A program made the position numbers and the translations under genes. 64,000 nucleotides of DNA from an uncultured Oscillospiraceae bacterium (GTDB taxonomy: Bacteria; Bacillota_A; Clostridia; Oscillospirales; Acutalibacteraceae), in the NCBI GenBank assembly GCA_910589395.1, contig CAJUTL010000008.1, positions 32,681-96,680 on the forward strand, read 5' to 3'. Positions 43,841-53,030 of this stretch are shown in pieces. A model generated the notes under the pieces. It had not been told where the DNA came from. It worked only from the letters and a program-made list of their open reading frames with translations, and made no database searches. Numbering within the stretch: the first letter of the stretch is position 1; every line of letters begins with the position of its first letter.

Positions 43841-44782
43841 TTATCTTCCTTTCAGTGCCATGGCCACCCAGCCGCGTTCCTCTTTCCGCTCTATGACGGT
43901 AAACGCGCCAGCCAGCGCGTTCAGCACGTCCCGCTCCCGGGAATCGATAATGCCGCTGACAATGTATACACTGTCCTTTTCCAGGAAATTCGGCGCGTCC
44001 TTGCTGAGTTGGATCACAATATCCGCCACGATATTGGCCGCCACCACCCGATATTTCTGAGGAACCGCGGAATTTCCCGCCACCTTTTCCGTAAGGTTTC
44101 CGCAAATACCCGTAAAGCGTTCCTCTACCCCATTGGTCTTGGCATTTTCCACCGCCGTTTTTACAGCAAGAGGATCGATATCCACGCCCACAGCGCTTTT
44201 TGCGCCCAAAAGCAGCGCCGCCACAGACAAAATGCCACTGCCGCAGCCCATATCCAGAAAATCACAGCCCGGGGTAATATAATTTTCCAAAAGCTCCAGG
44301 CAGAGCCGGGTGGTTTCATGGGTGCCGGTGCCAAAGGCAAGCCCCGGCTCCAGATCCAGCACAGTGCGGCCCGTGGAATCAAATTCTTCCTCCCACACAG
44401 GACGGATCAGCAGCTTTTTTCCTACCGGAATGGGCTTAAAATACTTTTTCCAGTTATTGATCCAATCCTCCTTCACACAGGAAGCACAAGTGATCTCATG
44501 AGGAACTTTTTCCGCCTGATACCGTTCCTCCAAAAAAGAAACAGCCTCGGCGGGATTTTCTTCAGGACTGATATACACATGGATCACAGCCTTGCTCCTG
44601 TCTTTTTTGAGGAGCTCCTCATCGATCAGATCGATATGGGCGATCTCCAAGGCCTCGGCTTCTAAATTGGAGTAGTCCTCAATATAAATACCGTAGGGTA
44701 CTACCATGTTCGCGATATCGCCCGCCAGCTCCACCTGATTTGCGGGGATCTCTATTTTTACTTCCGTCCAGTTTTCATTCAT
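43841..44782 (-). CDS. prmA: Ribosomal protein L11 methyltransferase
   Basis: SAM-dependent methyltransferase modifying lysines of ribosomal protein L11. The 313-residue protein has an N-terminal substrate-recognition domain and the catalytic fold with LAFGTGTHETTRLCLELLE, FLDMGCGSGILSVAALLLGAK and VAANIVADIV, the PrmA signatures. It leads a leftward group prmA-AAA-GNAT-HD. AAAGGGAGAAG precedes the ATG. In many Firmicutes prmA is near dnaJ and rsmE; here it is not. Confidence 0.94.
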   Translation of the reverse strand: MNENWTEVKIEIPANQVELAGDIANMVVPYGIYIEDYSNLEAEALEIAHIDLIDEELLKKDRSKAVIHVYISPEENPAEAVSFLEERYQAEKVPHEITCASCVKEDWINNWKKYFKPIPVGKKLLIRPVWEEEFDSTGRTVLDLEPGLAFGTGTHETTRLCLELLENYITPGCDFLDMGCGSGILSVAALLLGAKSAVGVDIDPLAVKTAVENAKTNGVEERFTGICGNLTEKVAGNSAVPQKYRVVAANIVADIVIQLSKDAPNFLEKDSVYIVSGIIDSRERDVLNALAGAFTVIERKEERGWVAMALKGR

Positions 44783-44830
44783 AGGGTTCTTCTCCCTTTC
44801 TCAAAAAGCCTTTTTCCGGCATTTATTGCT

Positions 44831-44951
44831 ATGATACCATAAGCACCGAAGGTGCGTTGGTATCATGTGTCCATCGCCCGTCTGAGCGAAGCGAAGAACC
44901 GGGCGGGACAATTAAAATCCTATAATATCCGCGTCCTTTGCGAATATTATA
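44831..44951. repeat. Three-hairpin intergenic repeat, single copy
   Basis: Begins with hairpin GATACCATAAGCACC...GGTGCGTTGGTATC (about 44833-44864). Then TGTGTCCATCGCCCGTCTGA with GCGAAGCGAAGAACCGGGCG, a second hairpin, and ATAATATCCGCG/CGAATATTAT, a third (44922-44950). The same unit occurs in tandem at 60744-61039. It lies between divergent prmA and spoVB. Confidence 0.75.
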
Positions 44952-45006
44952 CCGAATTCCCCCCGGGTTTTCAAGCTAAGTGACGCAAAACAGGAGGATA
45001 CAGTCC

Positions 45007-46551
45007 ATGACAAAACAGAAATTCTTTCTTCAGGGCGCGATCCTCACCGCGGTATCGCTGTTTCTTCGCATTACCAACATGGGATACCGCTCTTATCTCT
45101 CCCAAAAGATCGGGTCGGAAGGTATGGGGCTGTACCAGCTGATTTTTTCTATTTTTATGCTTACCGTGACCCTTTCCACCTCCGGAATCAGCCTTGCCGT
45201 GACCCGCATGGTATCCGCCGCCATCGCCTCCGGACGCCGGGAGACCATACGCTCCACTGTGGCCAGGTGCTTTGCCTTCTGCTTGTCGATCAGCTCTGTG
45301 ATCTCGCTTTGCCTGTTCTTTTTATCGGACTTTGCCGCCCTCACCTTTCTGGGAGACCGCCAAGCCGCCCCCTGCCTGCGCATTTTGGGAGTGGGCCTTC
45401 CCTTCATGTCCATGTGCACCTGTATGAAGGGATATTTTTTGGCGGTAGATGAGTCTCTTTCCACAGCCGCCTCCGATACGCTGGAGCAGATCTTGACGAT
45501 CCTTGCCACAGTATATCTTTTCTGGCATTTTGCCCCGCAAAGCATTGAAACCGCCTGCTTTGCCGCCATGACAGCCTCCACCCTGGGAGAAGCCGTTTCC
45601 TTTTTAGTCAGCTGGTCTGCCTACCGGCACAGCCTGAAAAAGAACACACCGAAGGAAAAGAAAAAGAGCCGGGGCGTTTTGAAGGGGCTTTCCCATATTG
45701 CCCTGCCCTGCACCCTGAGCTCTGCGGCGAAAAGTCTCTTAAATACCGGGGAAAATCTTTTGATCCCCCGCGAGCTGCGGAAATTCGGACTGAGCTATTC
45801 CCACTCTCTTTCCCAATACGGGCTTTTGCAGGGCATGGCCATGCCTATGTTGTACTTTCCCTCCTCCTTCCTTACCTCCTTCGCTTCCCTTTTGATCCCT
45901 AAGATCGCCAAGGAAAGAGAGCAGGGCCACCGCCGGGAGGTGGCATATATCACCGGAAAGTCCATTCGCTCCGCCCTGGCTTTCGGCATGTTCTTTGCCG
46001 CTGTTTTTATCGCCTTCGGAGATGGCTGGGGCAACGCCTTTTATCACAGTGACGCCGCCGGGGAATATCTGCGGGTACTGGCCCCCATTGTGCCTTTGAT
46101 CTATTTGGACGTGGTGGTCGACAGCCTCCTGAAGGGAATGGACGAACAATTCAATTCTATGAAATATAATTTCTCCGATTCCCTGATCCGTGTGATCCTG
46201 ATCCTCTGCTTTCTGCGCTTTTTCGGCATGGAAAGCTATGTGTGCATTTTGTTTTTCAGCACCATCTTCAACGCGGCGCTGAGCTTGCATCGGCTGCTGA
46301 AGGTGACAAACGTGTGTCTCTCCCTGGGCTGGCATGTGCTGCTCCCGCTGCTGTGCGCGGTGCTTTCCGTTTCCTTGGGGAGCTATCTGCTGCGCGGCAT
46401 AACGCTCTCCAATCTCTTTTTTCAGATCGGTTTGGAAACCTTGGTGTGCGGTCTCTTTTTCGGGGCGGGCTACTATGCGCTCTGCCGTGTTTCCGATGGC
46501 AAGGCTATACGGAAAAAAGGCAAATCCTCTTTGAGAGAAGACTTGCCCTGA
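45007..46551 (+). CDS. spoVB: Stage V sporulation protein B / polysaccharide flippase family protein
   Basis: A 514-residue integral membrane protein of the MATE/MOP flippase superfamily with about 14 hydrophobic segments. GAILTAVSLFLRITNMGYRSYLSQKIGSEGMGLYQLIFSIF is a typical SpoVB opening. In spore formers SpoVB is implicated in moving lipid-linked cortex precursors; the family also includes general flippases, so the spore role is by analogy. AGGAGG at 44992-44997 supports the ATG at 45007, nine codons inside an earlier ATG. Confidence 0.88.
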   Translation: MTKQKFFLQGAILTAVSLFLRITNMGYRSYLSQKIGSEGMGLYQLIFSIFMLTVTLSTSGISLAVTRMVSAAIASGRRETIRSTVARCFAFCLSISSVISLCLFFLSDFAALTFLGDRQAAPCLRILGVGLPFMSMCTCMKGYFLAVDESLSTAASDTLEQILTILATVYLFWHFAPQSIETACFAAMTASTLGEAVSFLVSWSAYRHSLKKNTPKEKKKSRGVLKGLSHIALPCTLSSAAKSLLNTGENLLIPRELRKFGLSYSHSLSQYGLLQGMAMPMLYFPSSFLTSFASLLIPKIAKEREQGHRREVAYITGKSIRSALAFGMFFAAVFIAFGDGWGNAFYHSDAAGEYLRVLAPIVPLIYLDVVVDSLLKGMDEQFNSMKYNFSDSLIRVILILCFLRFFGMESYVCILFFSTIFNAALSLHRLLKVTNVCLSLGWHVLLPLLCAVLSVSLGSYLLRGITLSNLFFQIGLETLVCGLFFGAGYYALCRVSDGKAIRKKGKSSLREDLP

Positions 46552-46591
46552 AACACTCAAAACTGAAATTTTTACTAAAAATCCGCTGAAC

Positions 46592-47554
46592 TCAGGATTT
46601 GTAGAGCTTTGCCAAGCCCTTGGCCTTTTCACGGAATTGCTCCACCAATTTTTTGGGGGCTGTCAGGCGGATCTCCGGGCCGTGGGAAAAAAGCCAGAGA
46701 AAAAGCTCCGGGCCCGCCTCAGCCTTTAAAGCCGCGCGTACCCTTCCTTTCCCAGCCGCTTCCACGGTAAAATCTGAACCGAACCGCTCTGTTACCGCTG
46801 CAAGCTGGTCTAAAGGAAACTCCAGGACAAGCTTTTCTGCTTTTTTCTCCTGCTTCGCCGCTTCAGGCGGCTCCGGAAAAAGCTCCCGTTCCTCCGGAAG
46901 AAGCGCCAGGCCCTCCAGCTTTTCCAAAGGAAGACGTACAACAGCCCCTTCTTCCGTAAAGGCCAACAGCTCACAGCGGCCACGCTCCACAAGGAGCCTC
47001 CAGGGGCTGACAGCAACAGGCCGGGAACTGCTTTTTGCAGCATATTCCGGTTTTCCCTGAGAGGTCAGCTGCCATTTCCAAGGGGTAAAACACACCTTTC
47101 TGTTTTCTGAAATGGCGCGGCAAAGGAGCTGTACCGCCGCGGGAACATCTTTTTCAACAGGCTTGTCCACAGTAAATATCTTCTGCCGTAAGGCCTCCGC
47201 CTGATAAGCGCTGCACAGAGTCTCCAGCCTGGATCGAAGCGCCTCCGCCTGCTTGCTTGAAAGAAAGGGCGAGACACAGATAGAACCGGCAATCAACTGA
47301 AGCTCTTCCAGGGTAAAGGTGCGATCTTCCAAAAAATACTGATACGTTTTTCTCTTTCTGGTTCCGATCTTCAGCCCGGTGCTGCGAAGGGTCTCAATAT
47401 CATCATAAATGCTTTTTCGCTCTGCGGAAATCCCCATGTTTTCCAGCTTTTGCAGCAGCTCCTGCAGGGTCAGGGTATGCTCCGGATCGGTCTCTGAGAG
47501 CAATATTTGACGCAGGCAGAGCAGCTTTTTCTTTTTCTCTGAAACATTTGGCAC
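46592..47554 (-). CDS. WYL domain transcriptional regulator
   Basis: A 320-residue DeoR/HTH_11-type regulator: an N-terminal winged helix (LTLQELLQKLENMGISAERKSIYDDIETL), a middle region, and a WYL-like ligand-binding domain with VAVSPWRLLVERGRCELLAF. The central W-Y-L residues are partly replaced (WRLL...ELLAF), so ligand binding is uncertain. I choose GTG at 47552-47554 because AAAGGAGGA lies 6 bases upstream. It begins 57 bp after the pseudokinase gene and probably shares its transcript. WYL proteins sense nucleotides or single-stranded nucleic acids in known cases. Confidence 0.82.
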   Translation of the reverse strand: MPNVSEKKKKLLCLRQILLSETDPEHTLTLQELLQKLENMGISAERKSIYDDIETLRSTGLKIGTRKRKTYQYFLEDRTFTLEELQLIAGSICVSPFLSSKQAEALRSRLETLCSAYQAEALRQKIFTVDKPVEKDVPAAVQLLCRAISENRKVCFTPWKWQLTSQGKPEYAAKSSSRPVAVSPWRLLVERGRCELLAFTEEGAVVRLPLEKLEGLALLPEERELFPEPPEAAKQEKKAEKLVLEFPLDQLAAVTERFGSDFTVEAAGKGRVRAALKAEAGPELFLWLFSHGPEIRLTAPKKLVEQFREKAKGLAKLYKS

Positions 47555-47611
47555 AAGCGCTCCTCCTTTTTCGCCTGAGTCCTGCTCTATCACTCCGGCT
47601 TCGGCGCTTTC

Positions 47612-49222
47612 CTAGCCGGTCTGCCCTTCCGGGCCGGAGCTGACTATTACTGTGATCGTGGAACCATAGTCCAGGGAATCCCCTTCCACATGATCTTTAT
47701 AGCGGATCACATAACCCGGCTCCACATCTTCGCTGGCTTCTTCCTCCTGCACCGGAGTAAAGCCGTTTTTAATGAGGAGCTGCTGCAGATCGGCAAAGCT
47801 GATCCCCTTGATAGAAGGCAGCGTTCTGGTGGGGCTGCCCTTGCTTACCGTTACCAACACGGTATCTCCCCGTGCTATGGTTTCCCCTTTGAAGGGGCTC
47901 TGGCTGATAATGTTGCCTTCCTCCACCGTCTCACTGAAAATGCGGTCAGAAACCTTCAGCTTAAACTGGTAGTCGCCGCTTCCCACCTGTTTGACCCACT
48001 CGTCATAACTTTCGTTTACCAGATTGGGAACGACCACGGCTTCCTCGGAAGCACTGCCGCCATCAAAGACCTTTTGGATATCACCGATGGACAGCCCCGC
48101 GTCCCCCAGCCACATAGAGGCCACAATGACCAACGCGATCAGCGTAACTACACAAGAGCCGATCAGCCATACGGCGGGCGGAAGGCCTTTATTCTGCGGC
48201 AGATCCATATCAATGGGCGGCAGACGGCGGATCGCCTCTGTTTGATCCACCTCGTTCACAATGGCGGGCGCTGCGGAAAGCTCGGTTTTGAACCGCTCAA
48301 AGCTGGCCGTGCGCACATTGGGCTTTACCTGCAGGGCGTTGGCAATGGCCGTAACGGCAAAAGGAGGCAAAGCCTTCAGCACCTCCTTGGAAATCATAAG
48401 CCGCTGGTCATGTAAGCGCTTCGGAGTCTCCTGAGGCAGCTGCCCTGTCAGGGCAAACAGCATAGAAGCGGCCAGACCATAAACATCGCTGGCTTCTCCG
48501 CAAACAGCTTTCTCGCTGTACTGTTCGATAGCGGAGCAGCCGGGAAAAAGCTCTTCTGCCAAGGGAGAGTCTGCCTGCCGGATCGAAGCAATGGAAAAGC
48601 CCGTGATAAAAAGCACGCCGCTTTTTGTGACCCGCAGCGTATCAGGGGACACACCCAAATGAGAGATCCCCAAAGAATTCATCAGGCCCAGTGCGGTCAG
48701 CACCGGCATAAACATGCGGTTCGTCTCATTCCAGCTGAGGCTTCCTCCCGCGTTTTCCACATAACGCCGCAGGGAAGGGGCGGGTATGTATTCGTAAACG
48801 GCATAGGCCGTATAGTTCTCTTCAAAAATATCCAGCACGGAAGCAACTACCGTAAGCTCCCGCAGCCTGCTGACGCCTTTGGAAAGCTGGATAAAATCCT
48901 GCAAATGGCGCTCAAACTCCACTTCACACCCTGCTATGGGGATCACATTCTGATCCTCCGCATGCCGGGAAGCTAACGATGCGGGAAAAAACTCCCGGAT
49001 CTCCACCACACGCTTTGTGGTGCGATCCAGAGCCGCATAAGTAACGCCTTCCCCATTGATCGCCTTGACACGCCCGATCACATACCGGGAGGCAAGCACC
49101 GTATGGTGCCGAAGCCCGCCTTGGACTTGAGCTTTTCCATTGTCCCATCCGCACACGGGACAAATTTCGCCCTCCTCCGGGCGGTAACCGGCAAAGCAAT
49201 TCATGCACAGCTTGCTTTCCAT
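47612..49222 (-). CDS. Zinc-ribbon pseudokinase with transmembrane helix and two PASTA domains
   Basis: A 536-residue membrane protein. A zinc ribbon (Cys6, Cys9, Cys21, Cys24) precedes a serine/threonine-kinase-like domain (about 40-315), a transmembrane segment (351-370) and two PASTA domains (about 397-462 and 466-531) outside the cell. The catalytic motifs are lost: the VAIK lysine is Arg76, HRDxxxxN reads HLGVSPDT (Asp to Gly190, Asn to Thr), and DFG reads GFS (208-210). Only fold motifs such as SDVYGLAA remain. It is therefore probably a sensor or scaffold for muropeptide signalling rather than a kinase. GTGGAGGAC overlaps the first ATG-like start, so the ATG at 49220-49222 is used. WYL regulator downstream. 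Confidence 0.85.
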   Translation of the reverse strand: MESKLCMNCFAGYRPEEGEICPVCGWDNGKAQVQGGLRHHTVLASRYVIGRVKAINGEGVTYAALDRTTKRVVEIREFFPASLASRHAEDQNVIPIAGCEVEFERHLQDFIQLSKGVSRLRELTVVASVLDIFEENYTAYAVYEYIPAPSLRRYVENAGGSLSWNETNRMFMPVLTALGLMNSLGISHLGVSPDTLRVTKSGVLFITGFSIASIRQADSPLAEELFPGCSAIEQYSEKAVCGEASDVYGLAASMLFALTGQLPQETPKRLHDQRLMISKEVLKALPPFAVTAIANALQVKPNVRTASFERFKTELSAAPAIVNEVDQTEAIRRLPPIDMDLPQNKGLPPAVWLIGSCVVTLIALVIVASMWLGDAGLSIGDIQKVFDGGSASEEAVVVPNLVNESYDEWVKQVGSGDYQFKLKVSDRIFSETVEEGNIISQSPFKGETIARGDTVLVTVSKGSPTRTLPSIKGISFADLQQLLIKNGFTPVQEEEASEDVEPGYVIRYKDHVEGDSLDYGSTITVIVSSGPEGQTG

Positions 49223-49374
49223 CTCGTCCTCCACTTTTCCCGTGAAGCCGCCTCAGGTGGGGCTTCTCTAACCAAACAAAAACCTTTTTTAGGGCATAGC
49301 CCTGACTTCTGGCATATATTTTATCATAAAAAGCCCCAAAAAACAAGAAAAATGATTCCATATCCCCACAAAAA

Positions 49375-49404
49375 GGGAATGGCGGTACGGAGAACCGTAC
49401 CGCC
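49375..49404 (-). terminator. Terminator of the aldolase gene
   Basis: Perfect 10-bp arms GGCGGTACGG/CCGTACCGCC with an AGAA loop lie 21 bp past the aldolase stop codon. On the minus strand ATTCCCTTTTT follows. Confidence 0.65.
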
Positions 49405-49425
49405 AGGGAAATTTCAGTATCTAAA

Positions 49426-50289
49426 TCAGGCTTTATTAATAGAACCGAAGAGTTCCATTTTTTCCTTGACTGTGGCCTTGATCGCCTCAAAGCCGGGAGC
49501 CAGCAGCTTGCGGGGGTCGAAGCCCTTGCCCTGCCGGTCCTTTCCCTCTTCAATGTACTTCCGGGTAGCGGCCGCAAAGGAAAGCTGGCACTCCGTATTG
49601 ACATTTACCTTGGAAACACCCAGAGAAATGGCCTTTTTCACCATTTCCTCGGGAATTCCGGTGCCGCCGTGCAGCACCAGAGGCATGGTTCCGGTCTTTT
49701 CCTGGATCTTAGCGAGAACATCAAAGTTCAGGCCCTGCCAGTTTTCGGGATAAACACCGTGAATATTGCCGATACCCGCGGCCAGCATATCCACGCCCAA
49801 CCCGGCAATGCTCTTGCACTCATCGGGATCGGCAACTTCGCCGCCGCCTACCACGCCGTCCTCTTCACCGCCGATAGCGCCTACCTCAGCCTCCACGGAG
49901 ATGCCGCGCTCTCCCGCGACGCGAATGACTTCCTTCGTCTTCTCGATATTTTCTTCGATCCCGTAATGGGAGCCGTCAAACATGACGGAGGAGAACCCAG
50001 CGTCCATGGCCTTGAAGGCGCCCTCGTAAGAACCGTGATCCAGATGCAGGGCCACGGGAACGGTAATACCCAGGGTGTTGATCATGGCCTTTACCATAGC
50101 GGCAACGGTTTCAAAGCCGCACATGTACTTGCCCGCGCCCTCGGAAACACCCAGGATCACAGGAGAATTGTTCTCCTGCGCGGTGAGAAGGATCGCTTTC
50201 GTCCATTCCAGGTTGTTGATGTTGAACTGGCCGACGGCGTATTTGCCGGCCTTTGCCTTGGTGAGCATGTCTTTTGCGGAAACCAACAT
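49426..50289 (-). CDS. fba: Class II fructose-bisphosphate aldolase family protein
   Basis: Zinc-dependent aldolase of 287 residues, cleaving fructose- or tagatose-1,6-bisphosphate to triose phosphates. HLDHGSYEGAFKAMDAGFSSVMFDGS carries zinc and catalytic residues, NIHGVYP and LVLHGGTGIPEEMVKKAI further metal and phosphate contacts, and VNVNTECQ the C-terminal signature. GGGAGG precedes the ATG at 50287-50289. It has its own promoter but follows the sugar ABC transporter genes, so it may serve both glycolysis and the imported sugar. Confidence 0.92.
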   Translation of the reverse strand: MLVSAKDMLTKAKAGKYAVGQFNINNLEWTKAILLTAQENNSPVILGVSEGAGKYMCGFETVAAMVKAMINTLGITVPVALHLDHGSYEGAFKAMDAGFSSVMFDGSHYGIEENIEKTKEVIRVAGERGISVEAEVGAIGGEEDGVVGGGEVADPDECKSIAGLGVDMLAAGIGNIHGVYPENWQGLNFDVLAKIQEKTGTMPLVLHGGTGIPEEMVKKAISLGVSKVNVNTECQLSFAAATRKYIEEGKDRQGKGFDPRKLLAPGFEAIKATVKEKMELFGSINKA

Positions 50290-50330
50290 TTTAAAATTCC
50301 TCCCAGATAAAGAGATTTTCAACTGCTTTT

Positions 50331-50359
50331 ATTATAGCGAAATCCGCTGGAAAAATCAA
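50331..50359 (-). promoter_or_regulatory. Promoter of the aldolase gene
   Basis: Minus strand TTGATT (50354-50359) and TATAAT (50331-50336), 17 bp apart, in the gap after the ABC permease gene, giving independent expression of the aldolase. Confidence 0.7.
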
Positions 50360-50399
50360 CCGCTAATTCGTCCCATGCGGAAAGACTCCTGCTGGAAAA

Positions 50400-51446
50400 T
50401 CAATTCCGTTCTTTGCGCTGGAGCAAAACCGCTCCGATAATGATCGCACCCTTAAAGGCGGAGCTGAGATAGGGGTCTACCCCGATCAAATTCAACAGAT
50501 TATTCATCACCGCCACAATCAGCGTGCCGAACACCGTACCGATAATAGAGCCCCTGCCGCCAGACATGCTGGTGCCGCCCACCACCACCGCGGCAATGGC
50601 GTCCATTTCATAGCCGCTGCCGCCGCTGGCGTAATCCAGAGAGCCCACACGGGAAAGCTGCAAAATGGAAGCAACGCCCACCAAAAGTCCCATTACGGCA
50701 TACACCCGGCGCTTTACGCTTTTCACATTGACGCCGGAAAGACTGGTGGTGCGCTCGTTGGAGCCCACCGCAAATACATGGCGGCCGAAAGCAGTGTGCC
50801 TGGAAACAACGAACATGGCGACCACGACCAGCGCCCAGTACAGAATGGGCATGATCCGCTGCCCACCGATAGAGGCCTGGGAAATAGCCAGAAATTCGCT
50901 GGGAAGGGCCACGCTTTTCCCCTTCATGGAATACTGGGTCACGCTGCGGAAGATCTGCATGGCGCCCAAGGTAGCAATAAAGGGTGGCAGCTTCCCGTAA
51001 GAGATCAAAAGGCCGTTGCACTCGCCCAGCGCCAGCGCGAATAAGACTGTAAGCACCACCGCCGCCAAAATGGCGGGCACGCCGGTCAGGCCGAGCTTCC
51101 CCAGCAGGCCTACCGTACCGGTGTCCAGCAGCACCAGGCAGAAAGCCCCGGTGGCCGCGTAAAGAGAGCCTACGGAAAGATCGATGCCGCCGGAAATGAT
51201 GACAAAGGCCATGCCCAGCGAAATGATACCGATCCCCGCGTTATTGCGCAGAATATTGACCCAGTTGGAAAACCACTTTCCCAGCCAGTCCGCCGGAGAA
51301 GAAAAGCTGGAATTTACAGTGATCGCGATCGTTTGCAGAATCACCATTACCACCAGGGCCATGCCCGTACTGAACAGCGGATTTGTCCGCCAAAGCCGCG
51401 CGAACCGCACAAAAGGATTTTGTTTTGCCTGTTCTGTCTTTTCCAC
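50400..51446 (-). CDS. Sugar ABC transporter permease (RbsC/MglC family)
   Basis: A 348-residue membrane permease with about ten hydrophobic segments. SLGMAFVIISGGIDLSVGSLYA, GNERTTSLSGVNVKSVKRRVYA and GGTSMSGGRGSIIGTVFGTLIV are the conserved permease motifs of the ribose/galactose/autoinducer-2 family. The start is GTG, immediately after the ATPase stop codon (TAAGTG), so the two are coupled. It forms the membrane channel of the importer encoded by the upstream two genes. Confidence 0.92.
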   Translation of the reverse strand: MEKTEQAKQNPFVRFARLWRTNPLFSTGMALVVMVILQTIAITVNSSFSSPADWLGKWFSNWVNILRNNAGIGIISLGMAFVIISGGIDLSVGSLYAATGAFCLVLLDTGTVGLLGKLGLTGVPAILAAVVLTVLFALALGECNGLLISYGKLPPFIATLGAMQIFRSVTQYSMKGKSVALPSEFLAISQASIGGQRIMPILYWALVVVAMFVVSRHTAFGRHVFAVGSNERTTSLSGVNVKSVKRRVYAVMGLLVGVASILQLSRVGSLDYASGGSGYEMDAIAAVVVGGTSMSGGRGSIIGTVFGTLIVAVMNNLLNLIGVDPYLSSAFKGAIIIGAVLLQRKERN

Positions 51447-52949
51447 TTACACTGCCTCCCCTGTTCTCATTTCGCCGCCTGTAGCCAGACGCATGATCTC
51501 CTGCTCTGTCATTTCCTCACCGTGCAGCTCACCCTGCACCCTGCCGTGGTACATTACCAGGGTACGGTCGCACAGGCGAATGATCTCCTGGGCTTCGCTG
51601 GAAAGCACGATGACCGCCACTCCCTGGGCCGCCAGCTCCAGAATGATATCGTAGATATCCTCTTTGGCGCCTACGTCCACGCCCTGAGTAGGATTATCAA
51701 AAATAAGCACCTTGGGGTCTGCTCCCAGCCATTTTGCCAGCACTACCTTTTGCTGGTTTCCGCCGGAAAGGCTGCCGATCGGATTTTTTTCGCTATCCAT
51801 TTTGATCCGCAGACCATCGGCCCGGATCGCAAAGTCGTTGTGAAGCTTTTTCCAATCCAACAGAAACGCTTTTTTATTTCTGGGCCAGATGACGATGGAG
51901 CCGTTCTCCAGAATGTTCATATCGGCAATAATGCCATTTTCCTTCCGGTTCCGGGGAACATAGCCGATCCCCAGCGACATGGCTTTTCTGGTAGAATGGA
52001 TCTGCGCCGCTTCGCCGGAAACTCTAATCTCGCCGCTGTATTTTCCGCCGCAGCCAAAAATGGTCTGAAAAAGCTCGCTTCTTCCGTCTCCCAAAAGGCC
52101 GGTAAAGCCCAAAACCTCACCGGAGCGCACGGAAAAGCTGATTTCCTGGAAGCTGCCTTCCCGGGAAAGGACAGAAGCGCCGAGAACCTCCTGCCCCAGC
52201 TCCCGCTGGGTCCTGAGGGATTCGGTGCGTACCTCGTGTCCCACCATGTGCCGGGCAAGCTCATCCACACTGGTATCCGCCGTCTGCCCCTCGGCAACCA
52301 CCACGCCGTCCCGCAGAACAGTATAGCGAGTACAGATCTCCATGACCTCCTTCAGCTTATGGGAAATGAACACAATAGCGACCCCCTGCTTTTGCAGGGT
52401 GCGCATCATATCGAATACCCGCTGGATCTCCGGATCTGTCAGCGAGGTGGTGGGCTCATCCATAATGATAATAGAGGCCTCCATCAAAAGCGCCCGGGCG
52501 ATCTCCACGATCTGCTTATAGGAAGCGTCCAGCTCCCGCACCATTGTGCGGGGATCCAGCTGAATATCCATCCGTTCAAAAATAGCAGAGCATTTCTCAC
52601 ACATGGCCTTCGCGTCCAGCCAGCCTGCTTTCTTTTTCAACTCTCTGCCAATGAACATATTTTCATATACGGCAAGATCGTTTACCAGGTTTAATTCCTG
52701 ATGGATAAAGGCAATGCCCGCCGCCAGAGATTCCGCCGGGCTGCGAAACTGTACCTGCTTTCCGTCCAGAAAGATCATACCGGAATCAGCAGGCAGAACG
52801 CCGCCGAGAATATTCATCAGGGTAGATTTTCCCGCGCCGTTTTCCCCCAGCAGCGCTGAAATTTCTCCCCTCTTCATGGAGAAATCGATCTGCTTCAAAA
52901 CATCGTTTGCCCCGAAGGATTTGGAGATCCCCCTCATTTCCAGGGTCAT
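51447..52949 (-). CDS. Sugar ABC transporter ATP-binding protein (RbsA/MglA family)
   Basis: A 500-residue ATPase with two fused nucleotide-binding domains, energising carbohydrate import. The first has GENGAGKSTLMNIL (Walker A) and IIMDEPTTSLT (Walker B). In the second, Walker A is degenerate (GLLGDGRSELFQ), but LSGGNQQKVVLAKWL (signature) and LIFDNPTQGVDVGAK (Walker B-like) are present. This asymmetry is normal for RbsA. Preceded by a hairpin gap after the binding-protein gene. Confidence 0.93.
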   Translation of the reverse strand: MTLEMRGISKSFGANDVLKQIDFSMKRGEISALLGENGAGKSTLMNILGGVLPADSGMIFLDGKQVQFRSPAESLAAGIAFIHQELNLVNDLAVYENMFIGRELKKKAGWLDAKAMCEKCSAIFERMDIQLDPRTMVRELDASYKQIVEIARALLMEASIIIMDEPTTSLTDPEIQRVFDMMRTLQKQGVAIVFISHKLKEVMEICTRYTVLRDGVVVAEGQTADTSVDELARHMVGHEVRTESLRTQRELGQEVLGASVLSREGSFQEISFSVRSGEVLGFTGLLGDGRSELFQTIFGCGGKYSGEIRVSGEAAQIHSTRKAMSLGIGYVPRNRKENGIIADMNILENGSIVIWPRNKKAFLLDWKKLHNDFAIRADGLRIKMDSEKNPIGSLSGGNQQKVVLAKWLGADPKVLIFDNPTQGVDVGAKEDIYDIILELAAQGVAVIVLSSEAQEIIRLCDRTLVMYHGRVQGELHGEEMTEQEIMRLATGGEMRTGEAV

Positions 52950-52972
52950 ACTATGGATACCTCCCCTTTTTG

Positions 52973-53004
52973 AAAAAGGCTATGACGCTTCCGCCATAGC
53001 CCTT
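52973..53004 (-). terminator. Partial terminator between binding-protein and ATPase genes
   Basis: AAAGGGCTATGGCGG pairs with a near complement (AGCCTTTTT end on the minus strand), placed between the binding-protein stop and the ATPase start. Such hairpins commonly lower ATPase and permease expression relative to the binding protein. Confidence 0.55.
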
Positions 53005-53030
53005 TTCGCTTCTTTCCGGAATTTCACTTT

